NCBI GenBank assembly: GCA_025677825.1
Contig: JAIXMO010000044.1
Span: forward strand, 124,001-188,000
Source of the DNA: Helicostylum pulchrum
Lineage: Eukaryota > Mucoromycota > Mucoromycetes > Mucorales > Mucoraceae
Direction of reading: 5' to 3'
DNA length: 64,000 nucleotides
The notes beneath the pieces are model-generated. The model ran no database searches, was not told the origin of the DNA, and saw only the letters and a program-made list of their open reading frames with translations. The position numbers and the translations under genes were made by a program. Each line of letters starts with the position of its first letter. Positions within the stretch are counted from its first letter, which is position 1. Below, one piece after another: positions 11,815-23,700 of the stretch.

Positions 11815-12845
11815 CTAACATCTATTTGTTTTAGTACATGAACAAAGGTTGCCTGGATCAAGGTTACGTGGATCAAGGTTGTCTGAGCCAAGGTTATCTG
11901 AATCTACGTTATATGAGCCAAGGTTGTCTGAGTCTAGATTACATGACTCTAGGTTACATGAATCAAGGTTACATGACACTAGGTTACATGAATCAAGATA
12001 CGCTGAGCCAAGGTTACCTGAATTAAGGCACTCTGAGCCAAGGTTACCCGAATTAAAGTACTCTGAGCCAAGGTTACCTGATCCAAGGGTACCAAAGTTA
12101 AGACACACTGGTGAAGCAAGGTTGTCTGAATCAAGATTTACTGAGCCAACAAGGTTACACACAGAACCAACAAGGTTAACAAGAAAGGCAGGATTTAATA
12201 CCGATAGCAAGACGAGACAAAGAGACCGAGAGAGATCCGAAACAGAATCGTCTTCTTCGTCATCAGAAGAAGAAGAGTTCTGGATGCAGAGATCATCTCA
12301 ATTACTAAAAAATGTAAAAAATGACCCGATACTAGAGACTTTGGGAAAATTGAATCCAAAAAGTACACAAGAACCAAATTATACCATGCCTTCGGGACAT
12401 TATTCATCACCCATATTACATCATCGATACTCTGTACCTAATAACAGATTCTTAAGTACTGCTGAACAACATGCATTCGAATACAAATCTTTATCTAGCT
12501 CAAGAGTAAAGGTAAAACTATAATATACGTTGTAACTGCTGTTCAAACTAACTGATAATCTTAAACTAGTCTCATTATACAAAGACTACGGAAGTAGCTG
12601 ATAATGCTAAACAGGTATTGGCTGGTATTAGAGAGCGAAGAAAGAGCGCCATGGTGTTGGAAAGCCCAAAAGTAGAAACAAGTACTCGTTTTCAAAATTC
12701 TCAACAACAAGATCACACACAGGTATCTGACTTTAGATCTCGCTTACAACTTCACAGAGAATCAATCTCCACTAGTCATAGCAATAGCTTACGTCGTAGT
12801 CAACCTAACAAATACATACCTAATACCAATATAAGAAGATACTAG
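10753..12845 (+). CDS. tandem-repeat protein of unknown function
   Basis: I do not recognise the family. Five exons keep frame: 10753-11056, 11115-11238, 11307-11734, 11835-12511 and 12585-12845; 597 residues. The N-terminal 140 residues are acidic, with no known domain. Next are three copies of a unit of about 35 residues (SLQKRNDLL..KK.E.SSLRTLA...AQTDD). Then come about 20 tandem pentapeptides of consensus R-L-x-E-(S/P), for example RLSEPRLSES. A Ser/Glu block (ESSSSSSEEEE) and a basic, Ser- and Gln-rich C-terminus with helical LAGIRERRKS follow. It is largely hydrophilic with no signal peptide or membrane helix, so a cytoplasmic or nuclear scaffold is possible. Intron 3 carries a (TG)16 run. 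Function unknown. Confidence 0.8.
11338..11620 (+). repeat. three tandem coding repeats of about 100 bp
   Basis: Three copies of a unit starting CTGCAAAAGAGAAACGATTT or close variants, with CTTCGAACTCT and GCTCAAACAGATGATTC in each. They encode the unit of about 35 residues in the gene. Unit lengths differ by a few codons, always in multiples of three. Confidence 0.9.
11779..11811 (+). repeat. (TG)16 microsatellite in an intron
   Basis: Perfect TG run in intron 3 of the repeat-protein gene, about 24 bases before the acceptor TTTTAG. Confidence 0.95.
11845..12180 (+). repeat. coding 15-bp minisatellite
   Basis: About 20 degenerate copies of a 15-bp unit close to AGGTTACCTGAGCCA. In the gene's frame it encodes R-L-x-E-S/P. 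It has almost no stops in other frames, so a false antisense ORF (11815-12210) with NLGS/NLDS repeats appears. Confidence 0.92.
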
Positions 12846-13642
12846 TTAAGAAACCATAAAGTACATACATTCTTGACTTTTTGATTAATTTTCTATAACT
12901 CTCTTTATTTAACTATACCGAGTTACTCAATTCTTTTTCTTTTACCTATATACGTAACTAAAAAAATAAAATAAAGAATAGAGTATTTAATGGTATCCAT
13001 ATAATTTGTTTTTACTGTACCCTTAGCCTCGTGCTATTGACAGGAGATAGAATGATAATCAGACACGCAGGTCTTTAAATCCGGAAGTTGTCACATCGTC
13101 TACTACTAGCGCTGTTTTAAAGCCGGATATGACCCGTAATTGCATCTAAATATGACCTGTTTTTTTCTTTTTTGCGCTCTCTATGCACCAAATCCACAAT
13201 GCTGACAACTTTGAGAATCATGTATTTTAACCGATACCGGTTCTTTCAATCCAAGCGATACGCACATACACATTATTTGAGATTACTCGAGATTTGAACC
13301 GCGTGAAAAAGTGTTGAATCAGTTAAATTGACCCAATCAAATGTAGCACAAAAAGAAAAACAAAGCCAACACTAATTTCAGAAAGCGTCAAAAAGTACTG
13401 TATTTGCTCGCAAAGTATTCAACTGTTCACTGCCTCTATTTTTAACTCTGTTAATTTAGAGATATGTGGCGCGCGTATCATTCTGTGTAACTAAAGGCTA
13501 AAGGCTTATACATATAAAGGGTTTTTTTTTTACAAGTAACCAAAAAAGTTCCCGGTTTCCTCTTTTTTTTTTTTTTTTGGTTTTCTTCGTTTTTTTTAAT
13601 AAAGTTTTTTTTTGAAGTATATAATAGATAAAAAAAAAAAAA
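12846..13642. other. intergenic; TATA box near the right end
   Basis: No coding region seen. A stretch around 13020-13150 is less AT-rich than its surroundings and holds related pieces (TTTAAATCCGG and TTTAAAGCCGGATATGACC), possibly old repeat DNA. TATAAAGG at 13513-13520 lies about 125 bp before the polyglutamine gene's ATG and is followed by T-rich DNA. Confidence 0.5.
13513..13520 (+). promoter_or_regulatory. TATA box of the polyglutamine gene
   Basis: TATAAAGG about 125 bp upstream of the ATG at 13643, followed by several poly-T blocks. Confidence 0.5.
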
Positions 13643-14268
13643 ATGGATCAACATGTTACTACGACCGAAGTACCTTATTATACCTCTGCACCTACCATTA
13701 TACCCACACCTTCCACTTCTTCAAATTTAATATATACACAAGACGCTCAATACCATGTTCCTTTTCCCCCTCAACAACAACAACAACAACAATACATGTA
13801 TAATACAATGGATAATCAAAATATGATACATCCTGGACCATACCCATCTATTGATTTTTTTTATGAAACGCCTCAACAACAACAACAACAACAGCAACAA
13901 CAACAACAGCAGCAGCAGCAACAGCCTCAACAACAACAAGATATCAACTATACAACTGCAACAGCAGCGCCAAGTTATCAAATACCAACAACAAATGTAA
14001 GTGTTACACATCATGTCGTGAGTTTTTTTTTTCTGTTTAATAATAGCGTTTTTTTTTATATTAGACAAGAGCGACAGAAAGAAGTACAAGTACAACTCAA
14101 TCAAGTGTTGACGATGACTATGTTCAAAATCTCGCTAATGAGTTACAACATACGAAACAACTGCTAAGTCAATACCAACTAAGAACTGAACAGTTAATGA
14201 GTCTAGTAGAAAAACAAACCACTAAAATAAATGAACTACGGGAACAACTTGCTGATAAAAAAGTGTAA
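13643..14268 (+). CDS. polyglutamine protein with C-terminal coiled coil
   Basis: Two exons (13643-13996, 14065-14268) encode 185 residues. The N-terminal 118 residues are Pro/Gln/Tyr-rich, with Gln runs of 7 and about 19. After the intron comes a Ser/Thr-rich link and a helical region of about 50 residues whose leucines are spaced as in a coiled coil (ANELQHTKQLLSQYQLRTEQ ... KINELREQLADKK). The layout suggests a small transcription cofactor or an assembly protein acting through Gln-rich contacts, but no DNA-binding motif was seen. The start directly follows an A run and the sequence after it is coherent. No family recognised. Confidence 0.7.
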
Positions 14269-14639
14269 TTTTTTTATACACATACAAAAAAAAAAAAACT
14301 ATAAATAACAATAAAAATGAATATATTTGTTTACGCGTGAAAAATAAGGTGGTTTTTTCCTTTAGAAACTCCGTACACATACACACACAAAAACTTCAAA
14401 GACATTATTATTTCATTTCATCTTGCTGTATATTTATATATATATATAAAAGTATACATGTTACAAATAGAATAAATACATGTATAATAAAAATATTTCT
14501 TTATTCTACTTTAGCTTCATCTCTTTTTTTTTTACACAGTAAGCGGGAACTAAATATTTTTGCTGTTGTAACTTTTTTTGTGGCAGATATTCGATCTTTA
14601 CGCGTAGGGGGAGACAGGGGTCAAACCAGATGAAGACCA
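14269..14639. other. intergenic, no gene seen
   Basis: AT-rich with an AT dinucleotide run (14432-14449). ATAAATAACAATAAAA just after the polyglutamine gene may serve as its poly(A) signal. Confidence 0.4.
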
Positions 14640-15530
14640 TCATATATTTTTTACTGTCATACTACATAAAACTACGCATTGCTGAACATTGATTACTCGT
14701 CTCTTTAGTGATATTAACCAAGTTCTCTTTTTTTTTAAAAAAAAATAGACTAACTGTAATTTTTTTTTTAGTGTCAGTGCTTCGGGAGCAACTAATTTTT
14801 TGCATAAAGTTAACTTATCATTAAAAGGTATGTCGAATTTGTTAAGTACAATTAAAATGAATACCGTTATAACACCCGTGTGTAACAAATAAGTATTAAT
14901 AGACCATGTTAATGTCATATGATTATAATCAGTAGTTATTAATACATATTACCCGGCATAAACCAAAAACTTTCCATTCTTTCATAAACGTCTTTAAAAA
15001 AACTATTAGGTATTCTTATAGTGCATGAATCATCAAGTAACCTTCCGCGGTCATATACGACTACTTTTGGGTTATCTACATAAATATTTTTCAGATAGTC
15101 GTATAGCGCCACCAAACAAACATTTTCCGTAGTACTAATGCGTCGAAGCTTATCTAATAAATAAATAGTTACAGTCCTGAGTAGTTTTTTCTTACTATGA
15201 ATATCTCCATCAACTTCCAATTTTTTTATTCTACTTTTATTTCTACTGGTATATATCTTTTTGCTGAATAAATCGCTTGCTTTACTGTTGAACGAGAATA
15301 AAACTATGGTCTACAAGTAGCCTACTATGTAGTGTATCACACATTATAGAAAGAATATTAACTCTAACACGATCTTTCTCTAGACCAGGCATATCCAGCA
15401 ATGGCATAACCTTCTTTTTTAAAATCACGAGTGTATTTTCTTCGTAATACTCCATATATGTGAAAGCATTCTTAAGCATATCTTCTATAGTGGCATTTAC
15501 TGATTAATATATCTATACGTTCATGAGCAC
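14640..15530 (-). pseudogene. decayed unidentified minus-strand coding sequence
   Basis: Two adjoining open stretches on the minus strand have protein-like composition: one from 15479 (starts MLKNAFTYMEYYEENTLVIL) and one continuing to 14939 (ends ERMESFWFMPGNMY). They lie in different frames. The second is open upstream to about 15305, so both overlap around 15282-15310, and no intron of usable length reconciles them. That points to a frameshift. A third open stretch (14918-14750) contains a hydrophobic segment. I do not recognise the family. It may be an old host gene or a transposon relic. Confidence 0.4.
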
Positions 15531-15911
15531 GTCAGCTTTGTGGGGGAAAAAAAGTAACTATCTTGGTGCATGAAAATAAGTTTGAGCAAAAATTTATCAT
15601 TATTGATTATAGCCCACCTTATGCTAAGAACGCCATACTGTTCTAGAAGCAACTTTTATTGTAAAAATACGAGTAATTCTTATGAGAACTCTCAGCTCTT
15701 ATTTGTTTTTCTTAAGCAAGATACAGGTGATATCTTACACATGAGTTAAAAAAACAGGCACGGTTCCGGACAGTGCACACTTTTAACTCCATCCAAGCCA
15801 TAAAACGTTTGAAAATCCGCTTTTGGTGCTGTTTTAACTCACCGTAATCCCAGGCTATATTTTTTTTTCTCTTTCCTTTTTACTCTTTTTTTTATACGTA
15901 CAGTTATAAAA
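15531..15911. other. intergenic, no gene seen
   Basis: No coding region supported. It ends in T/C-rich DNA (15858-15892) just before the next start, as at other promoters here. Confidence 0.5.
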
Positions 15912-17591
15912 ATGAAAAAGACAACAAGACGGTCAAAGAAGAAGCCATCTCAAAAAGCCAGGTCTATTGACAACAACGCCAAAAGCGAAGAGGACCAAGT
16001 ACCCGAAGAACCCAGAAAGGAATGGACACCATTACAATTAGAACAAGTAGAATTAACAAAGCAACTTGAAGGTTATATTAAAGAGTTTGAAAAAAAGTTG
16101 AATAGCCTTAGTTTTAAACCAACTGAAAGAGAGACTGTTATTTTATTTGTTATACATTTACACCCAAGGTTCAAACGTTTAGTTGAACCTATGGAACCCA
16201 GTTTAAAAAATTGGATAGAGGCAGCTGATTTAGCTCGTAACCACTGTACCAGAATTTCTGTTATATTAGGTTGCGAAAGACTGGATATTGATCCCATGTT
16301 TCGATCCGCTGAAACAAAGGCTTTACTTTGTTCAGGATATTTTGTTTCGTCTGATTCTCCATCAAAGAGTATGTATCTTGGTGCAGAATCTATTGGTCAT
16401 TTATTAAGTCCAAACGATATACCCAATGCACCTACCACCAGCGGTGAAGATTCTTCGCTAATTGAAGAAGTTATGCATGTAGATACAGTAGCGAATACAG
16501 AGGTAATAGAAGTAGATAAAAATGAAATAACAGTATCTGCAAAGGAAGAGATAAAAACAAAAGAAGTGGTGGTTACAAGCGAATCATCAAAAGAAGCGGC
16601 GCCTATAAAGGAGAAATTGCCAGCAAAGGAAAAAATGCCAGCGAAAGAAACAACACCTACGAAAGAGAAAATGCCAGCACATGTGAAAGAGAAAATGCCC
16701 GTAAAAGAAGATTCACCTGCAAAAGAATCAGTTACATCGCCTGTTAATAAAGAAGCTCCTACCAAAGAAGCTTTATCTGTAAAAGAATCGGTGCCTATCA
16801 CCAAAGAATCCGCATCTACCACCAAAGATTCAGTACCTATAAAAGATCCAGTACCTACCACCAAAGAAACATTGTCTTCTAAAGAAGCACCAACTGCTAA
16901 AGAAATAATAACAATCTCTCCTGACGAAGAGAAACCGCAGACAAAAGTAAATACCGACAAAACAGATACCACCGAAGAGAAAAAAGATAAAGGAAAAGGA
17001 GTGAAAGAAGAGCCCGTCAATAAAGAGAATATACCTTCACCTATAACTAAAAGTGCGGTACAGGCCCGAATTCAACAAGCAGTAAAGAATAAAAAGGAAA
17101 AAGAGAAAAAGACGGTACCACCATGGATTACAGCCGTGAAATCAAACGGTAGTTTAAACAGTAGTAAGAGTGTATGTTATCGAGTACCTGAGGAACATGC
17201 CGGTGTAAATTTAACGTTTTTGGAGTTGGAAGTAAATGGAAAGAAAGTAAAAGGGTTATTAGCTAAATTACGCTGGGGAAGTTCAGCCATGTCGTTAGAT
17301 TGTGTTAAACGATTAGGGCTTGATATGATGGAAACAGATAATTTTTGTATATCCACCGATTTTGGTAATGAAGATACGATTGGTATATTGAAGCTACCCA
17401 TTGTTCATCCGGCAGATCCTCATATTAAATCAGAAATGGAAATACAAGTATTACCAATGATTTACGGTGGTAAAATCGACTTGGTTTTAGGCGCTGATTT
17501 CTTTTACTTTTTTAACCCTACTTTAAATATAAAGTCTAGAGCTATTCGGTTTTTGGATAAAGAAACGCCTTATATTGTTAGTAAAATATAA
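15912..17591 (+). CDS. domesticated retrotransposon gag-protease-like protein
   Basis: Intronless gene of 559 residues among intron-rich neighbours. Residues 1-40 are basic. Residues about 37-145 are helical and resemble a retrotransposon gag core (LHPRFKRLVEPMEPSLKNWI followed by AADLARNH, like the part of gag that assigns residues to the capsid fold). Residues about 215-340 are a degenerate P-x-K-E repeat, strongly charged. Residues about 425-559 look like a retropepsin fold: LELEVNGKKVKGLL, then IDLVLGADFF followed by NPTLNIKSRAIRF, the usual LG.D.....P.+D......F pattern. The expected catalytic D-S/T-G is replaced by AKLRWGSSAM, so proteolysis is unlikely. There is no reverse transcriptase or integrase and no LTR nearby. 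The long intact frame suggests selection for a host role, inferred only. Confidence 0.7.
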   Translation: MKKTTRRSKKKPSQKARSIDNNAKSEEDQVPEEPRKEWTPLQLEQVELTKQLEGYIKEFEKKLNSLSFKPTERETVILFVIHLHPRFKRLVEPMEPSLKNWIEAADLARNHCTRISVILGCERLDIDPMFRSAETKALLCSGYFVSSDSPSKSMYLGAESIGHLLSPNDIPNAPTTSGEDSSLIEEVMHVDTVANTEVIEVDKNEITVSAKEEIKTKEVVVTSESSKEAAPIKEKLPAKEKMPAKETTPTKEKMPAHVKEKMPVKEDSPAKESVTSPVNKEAPTKEALSVKESVPITKESASTTKDSVPIKDPVPTTKETLSSKEAPTAKEIITISPDEEKPQTKVNTDKTDTTEEKKDKGKGVKEEPVNKENIPSPITKSAVQARIQQAVKNKKEKEKKTVPPWITAVKSNGSLNSSKSVCYRVPEEHAGVNLTFLELEVNGKKVKGLLAKLRWGSSAMSLDCVKRLGLDMMETDNFCISTDFGNEDTIGILKLPIVHPADPHIKSEMEIQVLPMIYGGKIDLVLGADFFYFFNPTLNIKSRAIRFLDKETPYIVSKI

Positions 17592-17721
17592 AAAAACCTA
17601 TTTTGTGCAACTACAACTTAGAATAAATATTGGTTCTCCTACACTCTGCTATTTTTGCCCTTTCTCTCTTTCTTCCCCTCCCCCCCCTTTTTTTTGAACA
17701 CATACAACTAAAAACCAAAAT
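17592..17721. other. short spacer with C/T tract
   Basis: 130 bp between two plus-strand genes, with a TTTCCCCTCCCCCCC-type pyrimidine tract that likely serves as core promoter of the giant downstream gene. Confidence 0.4.
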
Positions 17722-20700
17722 ATGTGGAGATCTTGGGTTGATAGAATAAACACTATCAACAAAATACCAGAGGAATCACATTTGTCTAAGCAAGACTTGA
17801 TAAAGTAATAACCCCCCCCCCCCTTTAAACAATATGTCGCTTATATACTCATCGTTTTTCTTTTAAAAAAAAGACAAGAGCAACAACAGGCACATTTTCG
17901 TGACATTTGGCAAAAGTGCAATGACTTGTTATCTAGTGAACAGGTAATACTTAAACGCGCATACACATACGCACATACACACGAACACAACAGACAAGTT
18001 TTTAACAGTTAGTATAAAATAGGAACGTTCGGATTCATTTTTAATGGAGTTACTTCCGTTCTTTTGCTCAACCTATGAACAATTCGGGGTTAGTTTTACA
18101 TTTAACACCATTCCAGATGACCGCACCTTTATTGGTTTAATAGCAAAAGAGTTGATTTGCGGTATACGTAAAGTTCCCGAGCATAAAAGTAAAGCAGAGT
18201 CCAGTCAAGGTAAAGTAATTTTTTTAATATATTCCAATGTATTATGAGGCTGAGAAAAGTATTATTATAATAGCATTGATGGATAATTTAAGGTCAAAAT
18301 CCCACTTGTACAATGTGATACAAGCTATTCGAGTAGTCTCTTTTGGTCCCGTAAGTATTTTTTTTTTCTTAATTGAATTAATAAGGGCAATCAAACTTAT
18401 AGACAATATATATGTATATGTTTTTAGGAGTCAATTGTTATATTGATGTTACAACAACGTATTCCATCTGTTATTATCAAACTGTTTCGATCTTTTATCG
18501 ATTTATCGCCAGATTATTACGATATTCAATATGAAGATGATATGGAAATTGCAAGTATTGCAGACACAGGTGATATTATAGCAGATATTTTAAAGCAGTT
18601 TGTTCAAAATCAATCCGTGTTACATCGTTTGATTGCTGAAGATACATTTTTTATGATTATACGTATCATGTCTGCTAAACCTGCAGATACCATTTCTCAA
18701 GATAAGGAACCACATTACATGACTTGGAAATACAGGTAACAAAAAAGATTCATTTTAACTTTTTTTTTTTTTTTTTTTTTTGTATGTGTTACTTATTTTT
18801 TAATGCCGGGTGTAGAACTGTAGACATTTTAAAATCTATAGATATAAATGGAGAAGTGATTCAATACCTTCATAGTCGTAGATGTATTGATACTATGGTG
18901 AAAGGATGGAAGGATTGTACGACAAAGGATGATTTGACACTTGTTGACCACCGTGAAATCATATTGGGCTTAGATTTATTATATTACCAGTTTCGTGGCT
19001 CCGATAAAATACAGTTCTGTGTATTATTTGAAGAGATGGTTCAGTCTGGTGGTTATCAAGTGTTATCTAATTTACTTAAAATGGGTCCATTTAATCAAAC
19101 TATTCTAAATTTAAAGGTAAATAATAACAAATATCATTAAAGTTTCAATTATTAATTTTAAAAATGTAAACACAAAAATAAGATGGAGATAATAAATAGA
19201 CTTGTAGAGCTTTCATTTGTGGGTAAAATAAGCCCAATACCATCCATGTCGGATGGTTTACCTTATCAACACGCAGGTAAATAATTATTACTTTTTTATT
19301 CAACTTTCTTGCAATTATTAAAAATCAATGTGAAATAGACTTTTCAACCCCTCAACCAAAGGGCCAAACAGGTAATTACATATATTTATAATGATAATAA
19401 TTGTATTCTCATCAATTTATATGTGTGTAGATAAAATCGTTAAAAATATTCAAACATTTCAGTGTTTATTGAATACTTTTTTATACCCACCCACTAAACA
19501 TGAATTACCAGTATCTTTACAGATCGCTTTATTTGAAGCCATGAAGAGAATCATTGAAAGTCATCCTTGCAACTATTTCGTTATAGAATCAACCAACTCT
19601 GTACCTCAGTTAATAGAAAGTATGGAAAACTATGATCCAGAGGTACAGAAAGGGATAATGGATTTGATACGATTTATTATGGTCGATCTTAATTTTGTTC
19701 CTTTAAAAGAAATTGCTGTTTTATCATTACACCTTCAAAGTAAGTTCTTCAACCATATAAAGAAAAGAGAGTGTGTGTGTAACTTTTATTTTTATTTAAT
19801 TAAGGTAGCTCATCGGGAAAAGTAGTATCGTTGATCTGTAGTAGCTTGGCAGAACTAATAAATTCATCACCCAAATTTTTTGTTGTTGTACAAGAGGCTG
19901 GCCTCCTTAATATTATGAGCTTGATGCTTTCGGATGTAACAGAGAAACTTGAAGTTAATGATGCAACACAAAATGATGAGTTTTTAGATCATGTGTTGAT
20001 CCATTTCGATCAAGTAATTGCTTGTATCATAGCCATGACTTCAACTCCTACCAATGTTATTACTTTTAGAAAATCGTAAGTTTTTTTTGATTTTTTTTTT
20101 TGATGTAGTTTTTTTTGTTAAAAAAAGAATGTTTGTGTAATGTAGTTATCGGGGTAACTTGTTTGATTTGCTTCAATATCCAAAGACTCGTATTGGCGCT
20201 TTAAGGTTATTTGAAAACTTATCTAGCCATGCTTATGATCCAAAATCCGGTTCGCCTCCACTTTCTTCTTCGCCTACCGATACTGCATCACCTGGAGCCG
20301 AAGTAGGCAATACATTCAGTCGAGTGATGGAAGCCATTCAATTTATTCCTCGTGATGACCTTGATTTCCGTCTTGAAGTTTTAAAAACCATTTATCGCAT
20401 CTTTAAAGCACATCAATCCACGCGTGATATATTTCGTCGCGTAGGCGGGTTTGTTAGTCTGGTATCCATGATTGTAGCATTAGAAGGTGCGTTTGAAGAG
20501 CCGGAAAGATTCTTTAATGATACAATCAAAGATGTTGCTACTGTTCGCACCAAAATAATTTCTGTTTTACAAACAATTTTCGCCGTATTAGCTCAATCTA
20601 TGCATCATCATTATATCAACAAGAATTATTTTTTAAAGGACGTTGGGTATGTGTCATTGGAAAATGCTATTACGTTAACTGGTGCATTAAATAAGGACTG

Positions 20701-23700
20701 TATACCGCATCAAGTGTTTGGTATGTTGTTTGCGTTTGCTATAGACGACACATCGGTTTATGATCTCTTCGTGGATGAAACAGGGTTAGAGCAAAGTGAT
20801 ACGGCTGTCACGCTTGATTTACTTCGTCGTATTGAATTGATTCTAAAATCATCTTCTGTCAAAGTTGTTAATTCGGAAATCACACCTACCATCTTTCATT
20901 TACAAAAGTGTATTTCGGAACACGATATTCAGCTCTCGCAGGCTATCTTGTGTGCTTTACATGCTTTAACCCAAGCAAGTAGAAGAAATCAAATTAAAAT
21001 GAATCGAAGCGGATTGATTTTAGAGTTATTAGAACGTGCGTTCCCAGCTGACGTCGCCGAACAAGAAGGTCAAGGAGACGTGATGGAAAAGGAAATGATT
21101 TTACAGATTATCAAGAAACTTATGAGTATGGGTGTAAGTTATCAAGAACTTCAATACTTGTTTAAACGATTTAATATTGGTCCTGATACGAAAGACCTTC
21201 AAAGCCCTGATGGATTAATGGATTTGATCTTACAAGGTGCTTCACGTAGTAGATGGCCTAATTTCATTCAATTTGATATGAGCTCAAATGACTCTGCTTC
21301 GTTGCAAATCCCTCAATTAGCTCAATTCCCACCTACTGGCTATACGTTATTATCTTGGGTTCATATTGAACGTCAAGACGATTTTTCCAATTTGTCTTTG
21401 TTTAGTGTATTGGAGAATGAACTACCTTTGCTCAAGATATACGTTGATGCGAAATCAAAAATGCTACATGTATATAATACGTATTCTAAATATGATATTG
21501 TATTTAAATCGTTTGAGTTCCATGTTGGGTTCTGGTATCATTTGGCACTTGTACATCACAAGTCTCGATTATCACTGAAGTCCAGTACAATGACTTTGTA
21601 TGTCAATGGCGTTTGTATTGAACAAGTCAGCTGCTCTTACATCACTCCTTCTGTTCCTACTAACACGATCAAGGCTGTTATTGGTACATTAGGTGATACT
21701 CTTATCTCAACCTCTGACTTGGTTTGGAACTTGGGCCCTACTTATTTGATTTCAGATACGTTAGAAAAAGAAGCCATCAATCTTTATTTTAATTTGGGTG
21801 CTAGATACAAATCATTGTTCCAAGATTCTCTAAGGCAATTTCAAACGTATGAAGCTGCTACTTGCTTATTCTTGGCGTTACGCAGTATGTCTAAACCGTC
21901 TAATCGACGTGAATCGTCTCAACAATTGGCAACAGCTATCAAGAGCGCATCGATTCAAACTATTGCAGAAAGTAAAATATTGTTTGCTTTCTTTGCTTGT
22001 AATACCTTATCAGAAGGTACTAGAACTGGATTGACTTTGACAGGTATTAGTGAGGCTACTTCAATTACTATTTCGGCAGAAGTAGGTAGTTCAAGATTGA
22101 TATTGAATTCGGCTATTCCTAAATTGGATAATGCAGTGTATATGCCTGAAAGTATGGGGTATCTTATCGGTGAACCTATTGTTGCTTATCCATTTGGACT
22201 GGATGAATCGATTTGGAAGATTGGTGGGTGTGCAATTGCTTTAAAATTAATTGAACAATCCCAAGTAAGTTATAATAATTGAAAAAAAAAAATCAGGGTA
22301 GTTTTCTAATTGTTTTTTTTTGCTGTTGTTAGAACGCAGAAACCTTAAGTAAATCTACTGCTATTTTGTTTGAAATTATTCGTTATTCTTGGAGAAACTC
22401 TGAAGATATGGAGAGATGTCATGGGTACGAAATTTTAGCTTATTTATTGAAACAAAAGCGAGAATTAATTACGGTTGAATTATTTGAATTGTTATTGACA
22501 TTTATTGGAAAAACACCTCAATCACCAGAGTAAGTGCTATAGTGAAATATTATTATTTTATATCCACTAACTCACCTTCTTCTTTTTTTTTCCTCAGGGA
22601 TTCTGTAATTAATAACCCTCTAGCATATCGTTTTGTTATTTTAAACTTTGAAATTTGGAAAAAGACATCTATTCCAGTCCAAAGAGCTCAACTTGATCAA
22701 TTCATCTTGTTTTTAAATACAAGTAAAATGAGAAACTTTAATTCTAGACGTTTACCAAAGATTCGTAAGTAAAAAAAAAAAAAAAAAAAAAAAAGCCTTG
22801 AAAACTTGAAAAAAGATAATCTAACATATTTTTATAGATCTTGTAAAAAAAGTTCTTTTGGCATTTAGAATGAATATTTATGCTAAAGAACTTATACCTC
22901 ACCTTATCGATTCTTTGAAAGCTATCATGCTGAGTAATTGGAATACAGAAAGTATTAGAGCTGTTGCTACTTTTTTGGCATCTACTGTATCTAAAGGTAT
23001 TTTTTTAGAAACAAAACATTAATATATGATACCAGTGATTAACTATTATCTTTTGGGTGTAGCTTCTTCCGTTCCTTCCTCCGCAAAAGCTCCTCGTCTT
23101 GTTGGAAGATCCGACAGTACTCATTCTACTAGCAGCGTAGTTACTGACGCTGAAGGACTAGGTACTTCTATTGAAATGATCACAGATGCAAAACATAGTG
23201 GTCAAACCAACAAAACAGTTCAAATGCGTAACATTGTACTTGAAATGCTTCACGATATTTTGTGCGATAAATCAAACGGACCTGAATACGTCAACAAATT
23301 TGCAGTTACCATAACCAACAAGTGGCCCTTACTATTCTTTGAGCCCAATTTAAATCCTTTTACTGTGGTTTTAGCATCTCGTATCTTGGCTAGAATTTGT
23401 ACCTCACAAGGACCAACCTATGTAAACAAGTTTAGAAATATATCTGAAGGGTTTTTGGTGTTGCGCAACTTATTACCTAGTTATTGGAATCTGTCACAGT
23501 TACATGAGACATTGATGGTTATGATGATGGGAATTGATATTTCGGATTATCCTATTTACGACGCATTTGATATCAATAATTTACGTACTTGTTTGCATGA
23601 TAGCCAAGAAGTAAGTAAGTTAGCTATCCCTGATGTGTTACCGATTATTATAGCGTTATGGGATGAAGGTAGAAAAGTGGTAGAAGGACCCAAGACACCG

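Noticed and set aside
11815..12210. Antisense ORF of 131 codons with NLGS/NLDS pentapeptides, like a pentapeptide-repeat protein
   Set aside because: It is the mirror of the 15-bp minisatellite in the sense gene, whose exons and splice sites keep frame. No independent start context.
13727..14104. Minus-strand ORF with a poly-Leu stretch, resembling a membrane helix
   Set aside because: Antisense of the CAA/CAG polyglutamine run, not a transmembrane gene.
16397..17020. Minus-strand ORF of 207 codons, hydrophobic with repeated SF/SL
   Set aside because: Shadow of the P-x-K-E repeat of the gag-protease-like gene; no family, no promoter.
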